A stretch of DNA of 64,000 nt. Origin: Isoptericola peretonis. GTDB lineage: Bacteria; Actinomycetota; Actinomycetes; Actinomycetales; Cellulomonadaceae. The notes beneath the pieces were generated by a model that saw nothing but the letters and a program-made list of their open reading frames with translations, did not search any database and was not told the DNA's origin. Where the stretch lies: the NCBI GenBank assembly GCA_023241745.1, contig JALQCY010000009.1:1-64000 (forward strand). Reading direction: 5' to 3'. Numbering within the stretch: the first letter of the stretch is position 1; the number at the start of each line of letters is the position of its first letter. Positions 16,240 to 24,304 of this stretch are shown here, one piece after another. The position numbers were made by a program, and so were the translations under genes.

Positions 16240-16299
16240 TGGCACGTCACGGCAAGTCCCGGCATGTCAAGGCCGGGCTCGCCGTCCTACCCTCAGGCC

Positions 16300-17331
16300 A
16301 TGAGCAACCTCGAGACACGCCCCGCGGAACGCACCTGCACCGCCGGCGACCGGCCGGCCGGCGTCGAGCTGCTCACGGCGCGCGAGGTGCCGCTGGGCGG
16401 CCCTCGCGCCATGAACGTCCGGCGCACCATCCCGCAGCGGCAGCGCTCGCTCGTCGGCGCCTGGTGCTTCTGCGACCACTACGGCCCCGACGACGTCTCC
16501 CGCTCCGCCGGCATGCAGGTCCCGCCGCACCCGCACATCGGCCTGCAGACCGTGTCGTGGCTCTTCGACGGCGAGATCCTGCACCGCGACTCCGTGGGCT
16601 CCCTGCAGACCGTGCGCCCGGGGGAGCTCAACCTCATGACGGCGGGCGTGGGCATCTCGCACTCCGAGGAGTCGCCTGCCGGGGTCCGGCCACCGCTCCT
16701 GCACGGCGTCCAGCTGTGGACCGTGCTGCCGGAGTCCGCCCGGGACGAGCCGCCCCACTTCGAGCACCACGGCGACCTGCCCGTCGCGACGGCGGGCGGC
16801 GCGCGGGTGCAGGTCTTCATGGGCTCGCTCGGCGTCGCGGGGGAGCGGCTGGAGTCGCCCGCGCGGACCTACACGCCGCTGGTCGGGGCACAGCTGGACC
16901 TCGCCGCGGGCGCCAGCGTCACCCTGGAGACCGACCCGACGTTCGAGCACGCGCTGCTGGTCGACGCGGGCGATGCGACCCTGGAGGGCGAGCGCGTGCC
17001 GCCGGCCGAGCTGGGGTACGTGGCACCGGGGCGGGACCGACTGGTCGTGGCGGCGGGCGACTCGCCCGTGCGGGCCGTCCTCATCGGCGGGGAGCCGTTC
17101 GGCGAGGACGTCGTCATGTGGTGGAACTTCGTGGGCCGCACCCATGACGACGTCGCGCGGGCACGGGCCGACTGGGCGGCGCAGGTGGCCGACGACGGCG
17201 AGGGCAGCCCCACCCGGTACGCGGACGGGGCCGCCGACCGCCGGTTCGGCCAGGTGCACGGGTACGCGAGCGGGCCGCTGCGTGCGCCTGCGCTGCCCGA
17301 CGTGCGGCTGCGGCCGCGCACCCGCCGCTGA
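16300..17331 (+). CDS. Pirin-family protein
   Basis: A 343-residue bicupin of the pirin family. The metal-binding motif of the first cupin is visible (PPHPHIGLQTVSWLF with later DSVGSLQ), then GELNLMTAGVGISHSEES, the pirin signature, and LHGVQLWTVLP. The second cupin (about 185-290) ends in GGEPFGEDVVMWWNFVGRT. Pirins bind Fe and some have quercetinase activity; the role here is unknown. ATG start with TACCCT 6 nt upstream (leaderless), which excludes longer in-frame starts. It is convergent with a deazaflavin-type oxidoreductase gene. Confidence 0.93.
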   Translation: MSNLETRPAERTCTAGDRPAGVELLTAREVPLGGPRAMNVRRTIPQRQRSLVGAWCFCDHYGPDDVSRSAGMQVPPHPHIGLQTVSWLFDGEILHRDSVGSLQTVRPGELNLMTAGVGISHSEESPAGVRPPLLHGVQLWTVLPESARDEPPHFEHHGDLPVATAGGARVQVFMGSLGVAGERLESPARTYTPLVGAQLDLAAGASVTLETDPTFEHALLVDAGDATLEGERVPPAELGYVAPGRDRLVVAAGDSPVRAVLIGGEPFGEDVVMWWNFVGRTHDDVARARADWAAQVADDGEGSPTRYADGAADRRFGQVHGYASGPLRAPALPDVRLRPRTRR

Positions 17332-17341
17332 GGGACGCCGC

Positions 17342-17812
17342 TCAGCCGAGGCGGAGCTCGACCACCGGCACCACCCGCAGCCAGTCCTCCTCGCCGCGCT
17401 CGTGCGCCAGGGGCTCGGCCCACGCGGCGAGCACGGGACCCAGCCGGGCCCAGGCGCCCGGGTGCGCGTCGTCGTACTCGCGCAGGATCGCGGCGCCCTC
17501 CTCCGGGCCCGTCACGACCGCGCGGGCACGCACGTCGCGCCGCCTGCCGAGGGAGACGAGCACCCGCGGGTCCGCCTGCACGTTGCGGATCCACTGCGAC
17601 CGCGGGCCGAGCCCGGCGACGACGACGACCCGGTCGGGCAACGGGCGCGACACCACCTCGAGCACCACGTACCGGGGCTGCCCGCTGGTGCGCCCGCGGT
17701 GCTGCATCATCAGCAGCCGCTCGCCCACGAGGAAGCCCAGCCCGGCACGGAACAGGCCGATCGGGGCGCGGACGAACCAGCGGGCGTGCAGCAGGCGGGA
17801 GGCGAGGCTCAT
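17342..17812 (-). CDS. Deazaflavin-dependent nitroreductase-like protein (DDN family)
   Basis: A 156-residue split-beta-barrel protein of the DUF385/DDN family, whose members use coenzyme F420H2. Family words include HRGRTSGQPRYVVLEV, VVVAGLGPRSQWIRNVQADP and RARAV. Its presence suggests F420 in this organism, as do the luciferase-like genes near 58 and 60 kb. ATG start with TACGTT 7 nt upstream (leaderless). The tRNA-Gly gene lies upstream on the same strand, followed by its own terminator. Confidence 0.85.
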   Translation of the reverse strand: MSLASRLLHARWFVRAPIGLFRAGLGFLVGERLLMMQHRGRTSGQPRYVVLEVVSRPLPDRVVVVAGLGPRSQWIRNVQADPRVLVSLGRRRDVRARAVVTGPEEGAAILREYDDAHPGAWARLGPVLAAWAEPLAHERGEEDWLRVVPVVELRLG

Positions 17813-17863
17813 GCCCGTGAACGTATCGTCGCCGACGTCGGACCGGACGGCCGGACACGACGA

Positions 17864-17890
17864 AGGCCCGGACCGTGTCGGTCCGGGCCT
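17864..17890 (-). terminator. tRNA-Gly terminator hairpin
   Basis: Perfect 11-bp arms (AGGCCCGGACC and complement) with a 5-nt loop begin 9 bp after the tRNA 3' end on the minus strand. Strong placement evidence; only a short TTCG follows. Confidence 0.75.
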
Positions 17891-17898
17891 CGCGACGG

Positions 17899-17969
17899 AG
17901 CGGGTGACGGGAATCGAACCCGCGCTGTCAGCTTGGGAAGCTGAAGTTCTACCATTGAACTACACCCGC
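17899..17969 (-). tRNA. tRNA-Gly (CCC anticodon)
   Basis: Reading the minus strand, a 7-bp acceptor stem (GCGGGTG pairing with CACCCGC), D-arm GTTC/GAAC, anticodon stem TCAGC/GCTGA around loop TTCCCAA, and T-arm with TTCGATT form a complete 71-nt cloverleaf. The anticodon is CCC, decoding glycine GGG. The discriminator is T and CCA is not encoded. A terminator hairpin follows. Confidence 0.97.
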
Positions 17970-18058
17970 GCAGCAGCACCGTGACGGTGTGCGCGCCCCG
18001 ATCATACCCAACACGGATCGATGCTCCGAACCGTGCGGGGCGTCCCGGGACAGCCGGT

Positions 18059-18090
18059 CGCCTGCACGCCGACGGTGCGGCGTGCAGGCG
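18059..18090 (-). terminator. Terminator after cold shock gene
   Basis: Near-perfect arms (CGCCTGCACGCC pairing with GGCGTGCAGGCG) with a loop of about 8 nt lie 6 bp past the stop codon of the leftward cold shock gene. There is no T-run. Confidence 0.75.
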
Positions 18091-18096
18091 CAGGCG

Positions 18097-18300
18097 TCAG
18101 AGCGGGCGGATGTTCGACGCCTGCATGCCCTTGGGACCCTGCGTGACGTCGAACTCGACCTGCTGGCCCTCGGCGAGGGAGCGGAAGCCGTCCGCGACGA
18201 TCGCGCTGTAGTGCGCGAACACGTCGGCGGTGCCGTCGGAGGGGGCGATGAAGCCGAACCCCTTCTCCTCGTTGAACCACTTCACAGTTCCGGTGGTCAT
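18097..18300 (-). CDS. cspA: Cold shock protein (CspA family)
   Basis: A 67-residue OB-fold protein with both RNA-binding motifs (KGFGFIAP and VFAHYSAI) and the family start TGTVKWFNEEKG. It is an RNA chaperone of the CspA type in the cytoplasm. The ATG is preceded by the weak Shine-Dalgarno GAGAAG. A stable hairpin lies about 24 nt upstream of the start. The frame is open upstream for at least 92 more codons without a stop, joining it in-frame to another small coding segment, which is unusual. Confidence 0.95.
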   Translation of the reverse strand: MTTGTVKWFNEEKGFGFIAPSDGTADVFAHYSAIVADGFRSLAEGQQVEFDVTQGPKGMQASNIRPL

Positions 18301-18576
18301 GGTGTCTTCTCTCGTTGATGCGACGGCCCCGCGAACACGGGGCCGGTCGTCGCGCCCGGAAGGGCGCGGACGGTGGTGGGCGCGGGCTCGGCGAGCGCGC
18401 GCGGTGCCGGGGCGGGACGGGGCGTGCCTCGTCGCCTGGGCAAGCGTGGGGACGACGACGACCAGACGCGTGAAGCGGTCATGGACGTGGTAGCCGTCGG
18501 GGAGCCGGACGATCATGCCGCCGTACTCGCCGTCCGCCGTCGCGACCCACAGGTCGTCGTCGGCGCGGCGCCACAC
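18301..18576 (-). CDS. Small coding segment in-frame with cspA, no own stop
   Basis: Minus-strand codons from GTG at 18576 read WRRADDDLWVATADGEYGG and then VVVVPTLAQA, with strong GC third positions, and look like a small actinobacterial protein of about 55 residues. The frame has no stop codon and runs through a coding-poor stretch into cspA. Either its stop was lost, or a fused product is made, or translation stops by another means. The exact start is uncertain because the frame is open further upstream (ERPSTALAEQGDT). Function unknown. Confidence 0.4.
18324..18345 (-). promoter_or_regulatory. Hairpin in cspA leader
   Basis: Perfect 8-bp arms (CGGCCCCG and complement) with a 6-nt loop end about 24 nt before the cspA start. 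It could be a leader structure affecting translation, or a terminator for the upstream segment. Confidence 0.5.
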
Positions 18577-18730
18577 GGGGCCCGGTCCAGCGGTGTCGCC
18601 CTGTTCCGCGAGTGCGGTCGAGGGCCGTTCGATGGTGGAAGAAGTGATGCTCTCTGCTTTCGCTCCGCGCTCGATGGGCGGAGATCGTCATGGACAGCGG
18701 GGCTGTCGTCTGCGCGCGGACCTGGCTTCG

Positions 18731-18736
18731 ATGCTA
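18731..18736 (-). promoter_or_regulatory. Possible promoter of the cspA leader
   Basis: TAGCAT on the minus strand, with CCGACC 18 nt upstream, looks like a sigma-70-type promoter. It would make a leader of about 420 nt before cspA. The 18577-18858 gap holds no other convincing gene. Confidence 0.4.
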
Positions 18737-18858
18737 GGTACCGAAGAGTGCCGGGGTCGGATCCCGCGGCGTGCGCGACTCCCAGGGTACACGAGGGTCG
18801 GTCGGGTCGGCATCGGGACGCCGGAGCGCGGTCCGGCGGACCCGACTACCGTGTCCCC

Positions 18859-19434
18859 GTGCTGCTCTCCGACCGCGACATCCGGGCCGAGCTCGACGCC
18901 GGACGGGTCGTCCTCGACCCGTACGAGCCGTCGATGCTCCAGCCCTCCAGCATCGACGTCCGCCTCGACCGGTACTTCCGGTTGTTCGACAACCACAAGT
19001 ACCCGTTCATCGACCCGTCGCAGGAGCAGCCCGAGCTGACGCGGCTCGTCGAGGTGGTGCCGGACGAGCCGTTCGTGCTGCACCCGGGGGAGTTCGTGCT
19101 GGGCTCGACGTTCGAGTCCGTCACGCTGCCCGACGACGTCGCGGCGCGGCTGGAGGGCAAGTCGTCGCTGGGGCGCCTGGGCCTCCTCACGCACAGCACG
19201 GCCGGTTTCATCGACCCGGGGTTCTCGGGGCACGTGACGCTCGAGCTGAGCAACGTGGCGACGCTGCCGATCACGCTGTGGCCGGGCATGAAGATCGGCC
19301 AGATGTGCTTCTTCCGGCTGTCGTCGCCGGCCGAGCACCCGTACGGCTCCGACGCGTACGGGTCGCGCTACCAGGGACAACGCGGCCCGACGGCGAGCCG
19401 GTCGTGGCAGTCGTTCCACCGGAGCGAGGTCTGA
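18859..19434 (+). CDS. dcd: dCTP deaminase
   Basis: A 191-residue enzyme that deaminates dCTP, making dUTP (or dUMP in bifunctional forms) for thymidylate synthesis. The family signature is clear: LLSDRDIR, QPSSIDVRLD, EGKSSLGRLGL with the catalytic region, HSTAGFIDPGFSGH and the C-terminal YQGQRGPT that closes over the nucleotide. The length matches actinobacterial Dcd exactly. GTG start with TACCGT 6 nt upstream, so leaderless. It is followed 141 bp later by an unassigned gene on the same strand. Confidence 0.97.
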   Translation: MLLSDRDIRAELDAGRVVLDPYEPSMLQPSSIDVRLDRYFRLFDNHKYPFIDPSQEQPELTRLVEVVPDEPFVLHPGEFVLGSTFESVTLPDDVAARLEGKSSLGRLGLLTHSTAGFIDPGFSGHVTLELSNVATLPITLWPGMKIGQMCFFRLSSPAEHPYGSDAYGSRYQGQRGPTASRSWQSFHRSEV

Positions 19435-19574
19435 GCGCCTTGCCGGGCCGGGGGGCCGCGGCCGGGTCCGACGGGCCGTTCCGCGAGGGGTCGGGACGTC
19501 GCTACGCTCGGTCCCGCCGCGCCGGCACCGGTGCGGGGCGCCCCGCGCCCAGGTCCCGGAAGGAGCTCCGCGAA

Positions 19575-20708
19575 GTGGCCCAGAACCGTTCGGCCCAGAA
19601 CCAGCCGGCCCTGCCCCCGCTGCCCGCGGTGTCGGCGCAGGGTCACCAGGCGCGCCACCTGCTCGGGGTCCCCTCGGACGTCGTGGTCGACGAGATCGAG
19701 GTGCTGGCCATGTCGCGCTTCGTGGGCACGCGCTGGGACGTGGTGCCCGCCGACCTCCCCGGCGCGGACGTCCCGGTCGGCCGGATGGCGAACCCGGGCG
19801 AGCCGGGGGTGCTGCGGCTGTCGCGGCACAGCTCCGTCTCGGGCCCCTATGCGCCGTCGGGCAAGGGCGTCGACGCGGGGCTCCCGGGCGGCACGGAGAT
19901 GGTGTTCGACGTCGTGTGCCCGCGGGAGCGCTGGGACGACGCCACCCGCTTCGGCGGGGACCGCGACGGCATCGGGCGTGCCTTCCCGGCCGCCCTGCCG
20001 AACCGCGAGGAGGAGCGGGTCGTCACCTGGCTGGTGCAGGCGGCGCGCCGCCTGGGCGGTTCGGTGCGGCTCGACGTCGCGGGCACCTGGGACGACGCCG
20101 ACGGCGGCCGGCGGAGCGCCGGCCCGGGCGTCGTGCTCACCCCCGACCCGGGCCGGGCCGTGGACCTCACCGTGTACTCCGACATCTGGCTCGACCCGCA
20201 GGCCGCGCACCGCGTGCTGCAGGCCGTGCACCCGCGCGTCGTGCTGGCCACCGAGGGCAGGCCCTACCAGGGCCCGCCCGCCGGGATCGCCGACCGCCCC
20301 CTGTACCCGGGGGAGCCGATGGACCCCGAGGTGCGCAAGGCGATCCATGCCCGGGCCGACGACATCGACATCGACGCGCTGCAGGCGCCCATGGTGCTCG
20401 ACGCGTACGGGCTGGCGAGCGACCTCGGCCTCGACGGCGCCATCACCGTCGAGGTGGTCGGCGACGAGACGCTGCCGCTGCTGGTGCGCGAGCTGCCGTG
20501 GGCGGCGTCCGGCGCCGTCTGCTACCACGTGCGGTGGGACCCGCCGGACCTGTACGAGGCGAACCAGGAGTTCCCGCAGGCGGCGCACGTCGTCGCCCGA
20601 CGCCGGGCGGCGGATCTCGTGGGGAAGATGGCGGTGGCGATCCACGCCGCCGTGGGCGGGGAGATCGCCGACGACGCGGACTTCCTGCTCGCCCCGGAAG
20701 ACCTCTGA
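19575..20708 (+). CDS. Actinobacterial hypothetical protein, paralogue of 14482-15492
   Basis: A 377-residue cytoplasmic protein of unknown function. The N-terminus is Gln/Asn-rich, followed by a body with motifs shared with the protein at 14482-15492 (RDGIGRAFPAALPN, TPDPGRAVDLTV, WDPPDLYE, AHVVARRRAADLVGKM). It has no transmembrane segment or signal peptide. GTG start after a good AAGGAG Shine-Dalgarno. It lies between dcd and the mrp operon. The duplication within one locus suggests a conserved but uncharacterised actinobacterial family. Confidence 0.75.
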   Translation: MAQNRSAQNQPALPPLPAVSAQGHQARHLLGVPSDVVVDEIEVLAMSRFVGTRWDVVPADLPGADVPVGRMANPGEPGVLRLSRHSSVSGPYAPSGKGVDAGLPGGTEMVFDVVCPRERWDDATRFGGDRDGIGRAFPAALPNREEERVVTWLVQAARRLGGSVRLDVAGTWDDADGGRRSAGPGVVLTPDPGRAVDLTVYSDIWLDPQAAHRVLQAVHPRVVLATEGRPYQGPPAGIADRPLYPGEPMDPEVRKAIHARADDIDIDALQAPMVLDAYGLASDLGLDGAITVEVVGDETLPLLVRELPWAASGAVCYHVRWDPPDLYEANQEFPQAAHVVARRRAADLVGKMAVAIHAAVGGEIADDADFLLAPEDL

Positions 20709-20746
20709 GGGCTCTCCCGCACACCTGAGCACCGGCATCTGGACGG

Positions 20747-20752
20747 TAGGGT
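20747..20752 (+). promoter_or_regulatory. -10 element of the mrp operon
   Basis: TAGGGT lies 37 nt before the GTG of mrpA, giving a leader of about 30 nt with the Shine-Dalgarno GGACGGAG. Unlike many genes here, the operon head is not leaderless. Confidence 0.5.
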
Positions 20753-20789
20753 AAAGCCGACGCCCCGCCCCTCGACCGGACGGAGTGCT

Positions 20790-23765
20790 GTGCTCTCAGT
20801 GCTGCTCTTCACCTTCCTGCTGGCCCTTGTGGCGCCGGCTCTGGTGGCGTGGCTGGGCAGGAGAGCGTTCTGGGTGCTGGCCCTCGGGCCGGCCTCGGCC
20901 GCCGGCTACGCGCTGGCGGTGACGCCCCGGGTGAGGGCCGGCGACTACCCCACCACGGAGATCCCCTGGGTGCCCGGGCTGCACCTGTCGATCACTCTCC
21001 AGCTCGACACGCTCGCGTGGTTCATGCTGCTCGTCGTGGGCGGCGTCGGCGCGCTGGTGCTCCTCTACTGCTCGGCGTACTTCGCCCGGGACGCGCTCGG
21101 CCTGGGGCGGTTCGCGGCCGTGCTCACGGCGTTCGCCGCCGCGATGGTCGGGCTGGTCGTGGCCGACGACCTGCTGCTCCTGTTCGTGTTCTGGGAGCTC
21201 ACCACCGTCTTCTCCTACCTGCTCATCGGCCACTACGCCGACCGCAAGGCCTCTCGGCGCGCGGCCATGCAGGCGATCATCGTGACCACCGCGGGCGGGC
21301 TCGCCATGCTGGTGGGGCTGATCATCCTCGGCGTCGTGGGCGACACGTGGCGGGTATCCGAGCTGGTGGCGGACCCCCCGTCCGGCACGGCGGTGACCTG
21401 CGCGGCCGTGTGCCTCCTCGCCGGGGCCGCGACCAAGTCGGCGCTCATCCCGTTCCACTTCTGGCTCCCTGCGGCGATGGCGGCCCCGACGCCGGTGTCC
21501 GCCTACCTGCACGCGGCGGCCATGGTCAAAGCGGGGGTGTACCTCGTCGCCCGCTTCGCCCCCGCGTTCGCCGACCTGCCCGTGTGGCGGTGGCTGGTCC
21601 TCGTGCTGGGTGGCGGCACGCTTCTCCTCGGCGGCTACCAGGCGCTGCGCCAGCACGACCTGAAGCTGGTGCTCGCGTTCGGCACCGTCTCCCAGCTCGG
21701 TCTCATCGTGCTGCTCCTCGGGCTGGGCTCGAAGGCGCTGGCGCTCGCGGGCCTGGCCCTGCTGGGGGCGCACGCCATGTTCAAGGCGGCCCTGTTCCTC
21801 GTCGTCGGCGCCGTCGACGTCGCCACGGGCACGCGCGACCTGCGCAAGCTGTCGGGCCTGTGGCGCACCATGCCGTTCACCGCCGTCGCCGGCGTGCTCG
21901 CGACCGCGTCGATGATCGGCTTCGTGCCGTTCGCCGGCTACGTGGCCAAGGAGGCCGCGCTCGAAGGGCTCTGGCACGACGTCACGCACGGCGCCGGGGC
22001 GCTCGAGGCGATCGCGCTGGTCGCGGTCGCCGTCGGCTCGGCGCTCACCGTCGCGTACGGGCTGCGGTTCGTGTGGGGCGCGTTCGGCACCAAGCGGCGC
22101 CCGGGTGCCGCCGCGGCCGGCATCGACGCCACGGCGGGCACGACGCACGACATCGCGGCGCAGACCTCGCCCGTGACGCCGGTGCGGCGCCAGCCGTGGC
22201 TGCTCGTCACCCCGCCGCTCGTGCTCGCCCTGGGCGGCCTGGCCGTCGCCCTCGCCCCGGGCACCGGGGAGCGGCTGCTCGCCCCGTACGCGGACCTCTA
22301 CCCCGCCGGTGAGCCCGGCCACCTGGTGCTGTGGGGCGGGTTCACCCCGGTCCTCGCGCTGACCGTGCTGGTGTTCCTGGTCGGCTTCGCGCTCTTCTGG
22401 CAGCGGTCCTGGGTGGAGCGCGCCCAGGACGCCCTGTGGTCGCCGCGCGGCGCCGACGTCGTGTACCGGCGCACCATGCGCCGCCTGGACGACCTCGCGG
22501 CCGACGTCACCGCCGCGACGCAGCGCGGCTCCCTGCCCATCTACCTCGGCATGATCCTCGTGGTCCTCGCCGTCGCGCCGGGCATGGTGATCGCGTCCGG
22601 GCTGGTCGCGGGCACACCGCGGCTCGAGGTCGTGCCCTGGGACCGCCCGGCCGACGCCGCCGTCGTGGCGATCATCGCGATCGCGTGCGTGCTGGCCGCG
22701 CGCGCCCGCCGCCGGCTCAAGGCCGTGGTGCTGGTGGGCGTCGCCGGGTACGCGAACGCGACCCTGTTCATGCTGCACGGCGCCCCCGACCTCGCGCTCA
22801 CCCAGGTGCTGTGCGAGACGGTCACGCTGGTCATCATGGTGCTGGTGCTGCGGCGGATGCCGCCGTACTTCACCGACCGGCCGCTCGCCGCCAGCCGCTG
22901 GCTGCGCCTCGCGCTGGGCGTCGTCACCGGGCTGGTGATGATGGCGCTCACCGTCGCGGCGCCCCTCGTGCGGGTGGCCGACCCGATCAGCACGCTCTTC
23001 CCCGACGAGGCCGTCGAGTGGGGCGGCGGCAAGAACGTCGTCAACGTGACCCTCGTCGACATCCGCGCCTGGGACACCGTGGGCGAGATCTCGGTGCTGC
23101 TCGTCGCCGCCACCGGCGTCGCGTCGCTCATCTTCCTGCGGCAGCGCAGCGGCGAGGTCCTGCGGCTCTCCCGCGTGACCGACGACACCAGCCAGTCCGA
23201 CCCGCACACGCGCCGGGTGTGGCTCGCGGCGGGCAGCACGATGTCGCCCGAGCGGCGGTCCGTGATGTTCGAGGTCATCACCCGCGTGATCTTCCACGCC
23301 ATGATCGTGTTCGCCCTGTTCCTGCTGTTCAGCGGTCACAACGCCCCCGGCGGCGGCTTCGCGGCGGGGCTCGTCGTGGGCATCGCGTTCGCCGTGCGCT
23401 ACCTGGCGGGCGGGCGCTACGAGCTCGGCGAGGCCGCGCCCGTCAACCCCGGCGTGCTGCTGGGCACCGGTCTGTTCCTGTCCGCAGGCGTCGGCCTCGC
23501 GACGCTCGTGGCCGGGCAGGAGGTGCTCCAGAGCACGATCCTGCACTGGTACGACGTGCCCGTCCTCGGCGACGTGCACCTGGTGACCTCGCTGTTCTTC
23601 GACATCGGCGTGATGCTCGTCGTCGTCGGCCTCGTGCTCGACCTGTTGCGCACGCTGGGCGCCGAGATCGACCGGCAGGACCCGCGCCCGGCGCGGACCG
23701 TCGTCGGCATGGTCAGCTCCCCGGACGAGCAGCGCGACGCCGCACCCGAGGAGGTGGCCCGATGA
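20790..23765 (+). CDS. mrpA: Mrp Na+/H+ antiporter subunit A (A-B fusion)
   Basis: A 991-residue membrane protein. The N-terminal two thirds is NuoL/MrpA-like (FVFWELTTVFSYLLIGHY, KSALIPFHFWLPAAMAAPTP, HDLKLVLAFGTVSQLG), with the conserved Glu and Lys residues of the proton path. The C-terminal part after about residue 820 is an MrpB/MnhB domain (FEVITRVIFHAMIVFALFLL, HNAPGGGFAAGL), so A and B are one polypeptide, as in many actinobacteria. It forms the core of the multi-subunit antiporter in the cell membrane. GTG start with Shine-Dalgarno GGACGGAG; the stop overlaps mrpC. Confidence 0.95.
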   Translation: MLSVLLFTFLLALVAPALVAWLGRRAFWVLALGPASAAGYALAVTPRVRAGDYPTTEIPWVPGLHLSITLQLDTLAWFMLLVVGGVGALVLLYCSAYFARDALGLGRFAAVLTAFAAAMVGLVVADDLLLLFVFWELTTVFSYLLIGHYADRKASRRAAMQAIIVTTAGGLAMLVGLIILGVVGDTWRVSELVADPPSGTAVTCAAVCLLAGAATKSALIPFHFWLPAAMAAPTPVSAYLHAAAMVKAGVYLVARFAPAFADLPVWRWLVLVLGGGTLLLGGYQALRQHDLKLVLAFGTVSQLGLIVLLLGLGSKALALAGLALLGAHAMFKAALFLVVGAVDVATGTRDLRKLSGLWRTMPFTAVAGVLATASMIGFVPFAGYVAKEAALEGLWHDVTHGAGALEAIALVAVAVGSALTVAYGLRFVWGAFGTKRRPGAAAAGIDATAGTTHDIAAQTSPVTPVRRQPWLLVTPPLVLALGGLAVALAPGTGERLLAPYADLYPAGEPGHLVLWGGFTPVLALTVLVFLVGFALFWQRSWVERAQDALWSPRGADVVYRRTMRRLDDLAADVTAATQRGSLPIYLGMILVVLAVAPGMVIASGLVAGTPRLEVVPWDRPADAAVVAIIAIACVLAARARRRLKAVVLVGVAGYANATLFMLHGAPDLALTQVLCETVTLVIMVLVLRRMPPYFTDRPLAASRWLRLALGVVTGLVMMALTVAAPLVRVADPISTLFPDEAVEWGGGKNVVNVTLVDIRAWDTVGEISVLLVAATGVASLIFLRQRSGEVLRLSRVTDDTSQSDPHTRRVWLAAGSTMSPERRSVMFEVITRVIFHAMIVFALFLLFSGHNAPGGGFAAGLVVGIAFAVRYLAGGRYELGEAAPVNPGVLLGTGLFLSAGVGLATLVAGQEVLQSTILHWYDVPVLGDVHLVTSLFFDIGVMLVVVGLVLDLLRTLGAEIDRQDPRPARTVVGMVSSPDEQRDAAPEEVAR

Positions 23766-24304
23766 CCGTCCTCGAGAACACCCCCTCGGCCGTGCTGGTG
23801 CTGGCCATCGGCGTGCTGTTCGCCACGGGGGTCTACCTGCTGCTGGAACGGCCGCTGACGCGCGTGCTGCTCGGCTTCGTCCTCATCGGCAACGGCGTCA
23901 ACCTCATGCTGCTCGTCGCCGGCGGGCGCTCCGGCGCCTCGCCCATCGTGGGCAACGCCCCGGAGGGCGTGCGCATGAGCGACCCGCTCGCGCAGGCGAT
24001 GGTGCTCACCTCGATCGTCATCACCCTCGCGCTCACCGCGTTCGTGCTGGCCATGGCCTACCGGTCGTGGCAGCTGCACGGCCACGACGAGGTCGCCGAC
24101 GACGTCGAGGACCGGCGCGTCGCCCGGCACGCCGCGCTCAACGCGCCCGCCTTCCAGGACGCCGACGACACCGAGTCCGACCTGACGCTCGACGAGGAGG
24201 CCGCCGACCTGTACGACGACGTCGACGACAGCGACGACGAGGCGCTCCGCGCCCGTGCCGCCGAGCGGGCCGACGGCCGCGCCGACACCGAGGAGCGCCC
24301 GTGA
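23762..24304 (+). CDS. mrpC: Mrp antiporter subunit C
   Basis: A 180-residue NuoK-like subunit with three transmembrane helices (VLVLAIGVLFATGVYLLLER, VLLGFVLIGNGVNLMLLVAG, DPLAQAMVLTSIVITLALTA). The family is about 110-120 residues. Here a highly acidic hydrophilic tail of about 65 residues, rich in Asp and Glu, is added on the cytoplasmic side. The ATG overlaps the mrpA stop (ATGA) and the stop overlaps the mrpD GTG. The tail's role is unknown. Confidence 0.95.
   Translation: MTVLENTPSAVLVLAIGVLFATGVYLLLERPLTRVLLGFVLIGNGVNLMLLVAGGRSGASPIVGNAPEGVRMSDPLAQAMVLTSIVITLALTAFVLAMAYRSWQLHGHDEVADDVEDRRVARHAALNAPAFQDADDTESDLTLDEEAADLYDDVDDSDDEALRARAAERADGRADTEERP

Larger units (their letters stand above)
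15493..16299. other. Long non-coding block (about 800 bp)
   Basis: No reading frame here has convincing codon use or a recognisable product. The block holds the DnaA-box cluster (15501-15841), an odd-centred palindrome CGTTCCACGGTGGAACG (15575-15591), the words GTCGTCGATCA near 15930 and ATCGTCGATCA near 16180, and a GC hairpin before the pirin gene. Its length is unusual in this dense window, which argues for a function other than spacing. Confidence 0.8.

Noticed and set aside
17899..17969. Integrated element using tRNA-Gly as attachment site
   Set aside because: No integrase, no repeated tRNA 3' end and no composition change are seen on either side.
18479..18691. 70-codon minus-strand gene before cspA
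   Set aside because: Its codons are Arg/His-rich shadow of the neighbouring frame that shows GC third-position bias.
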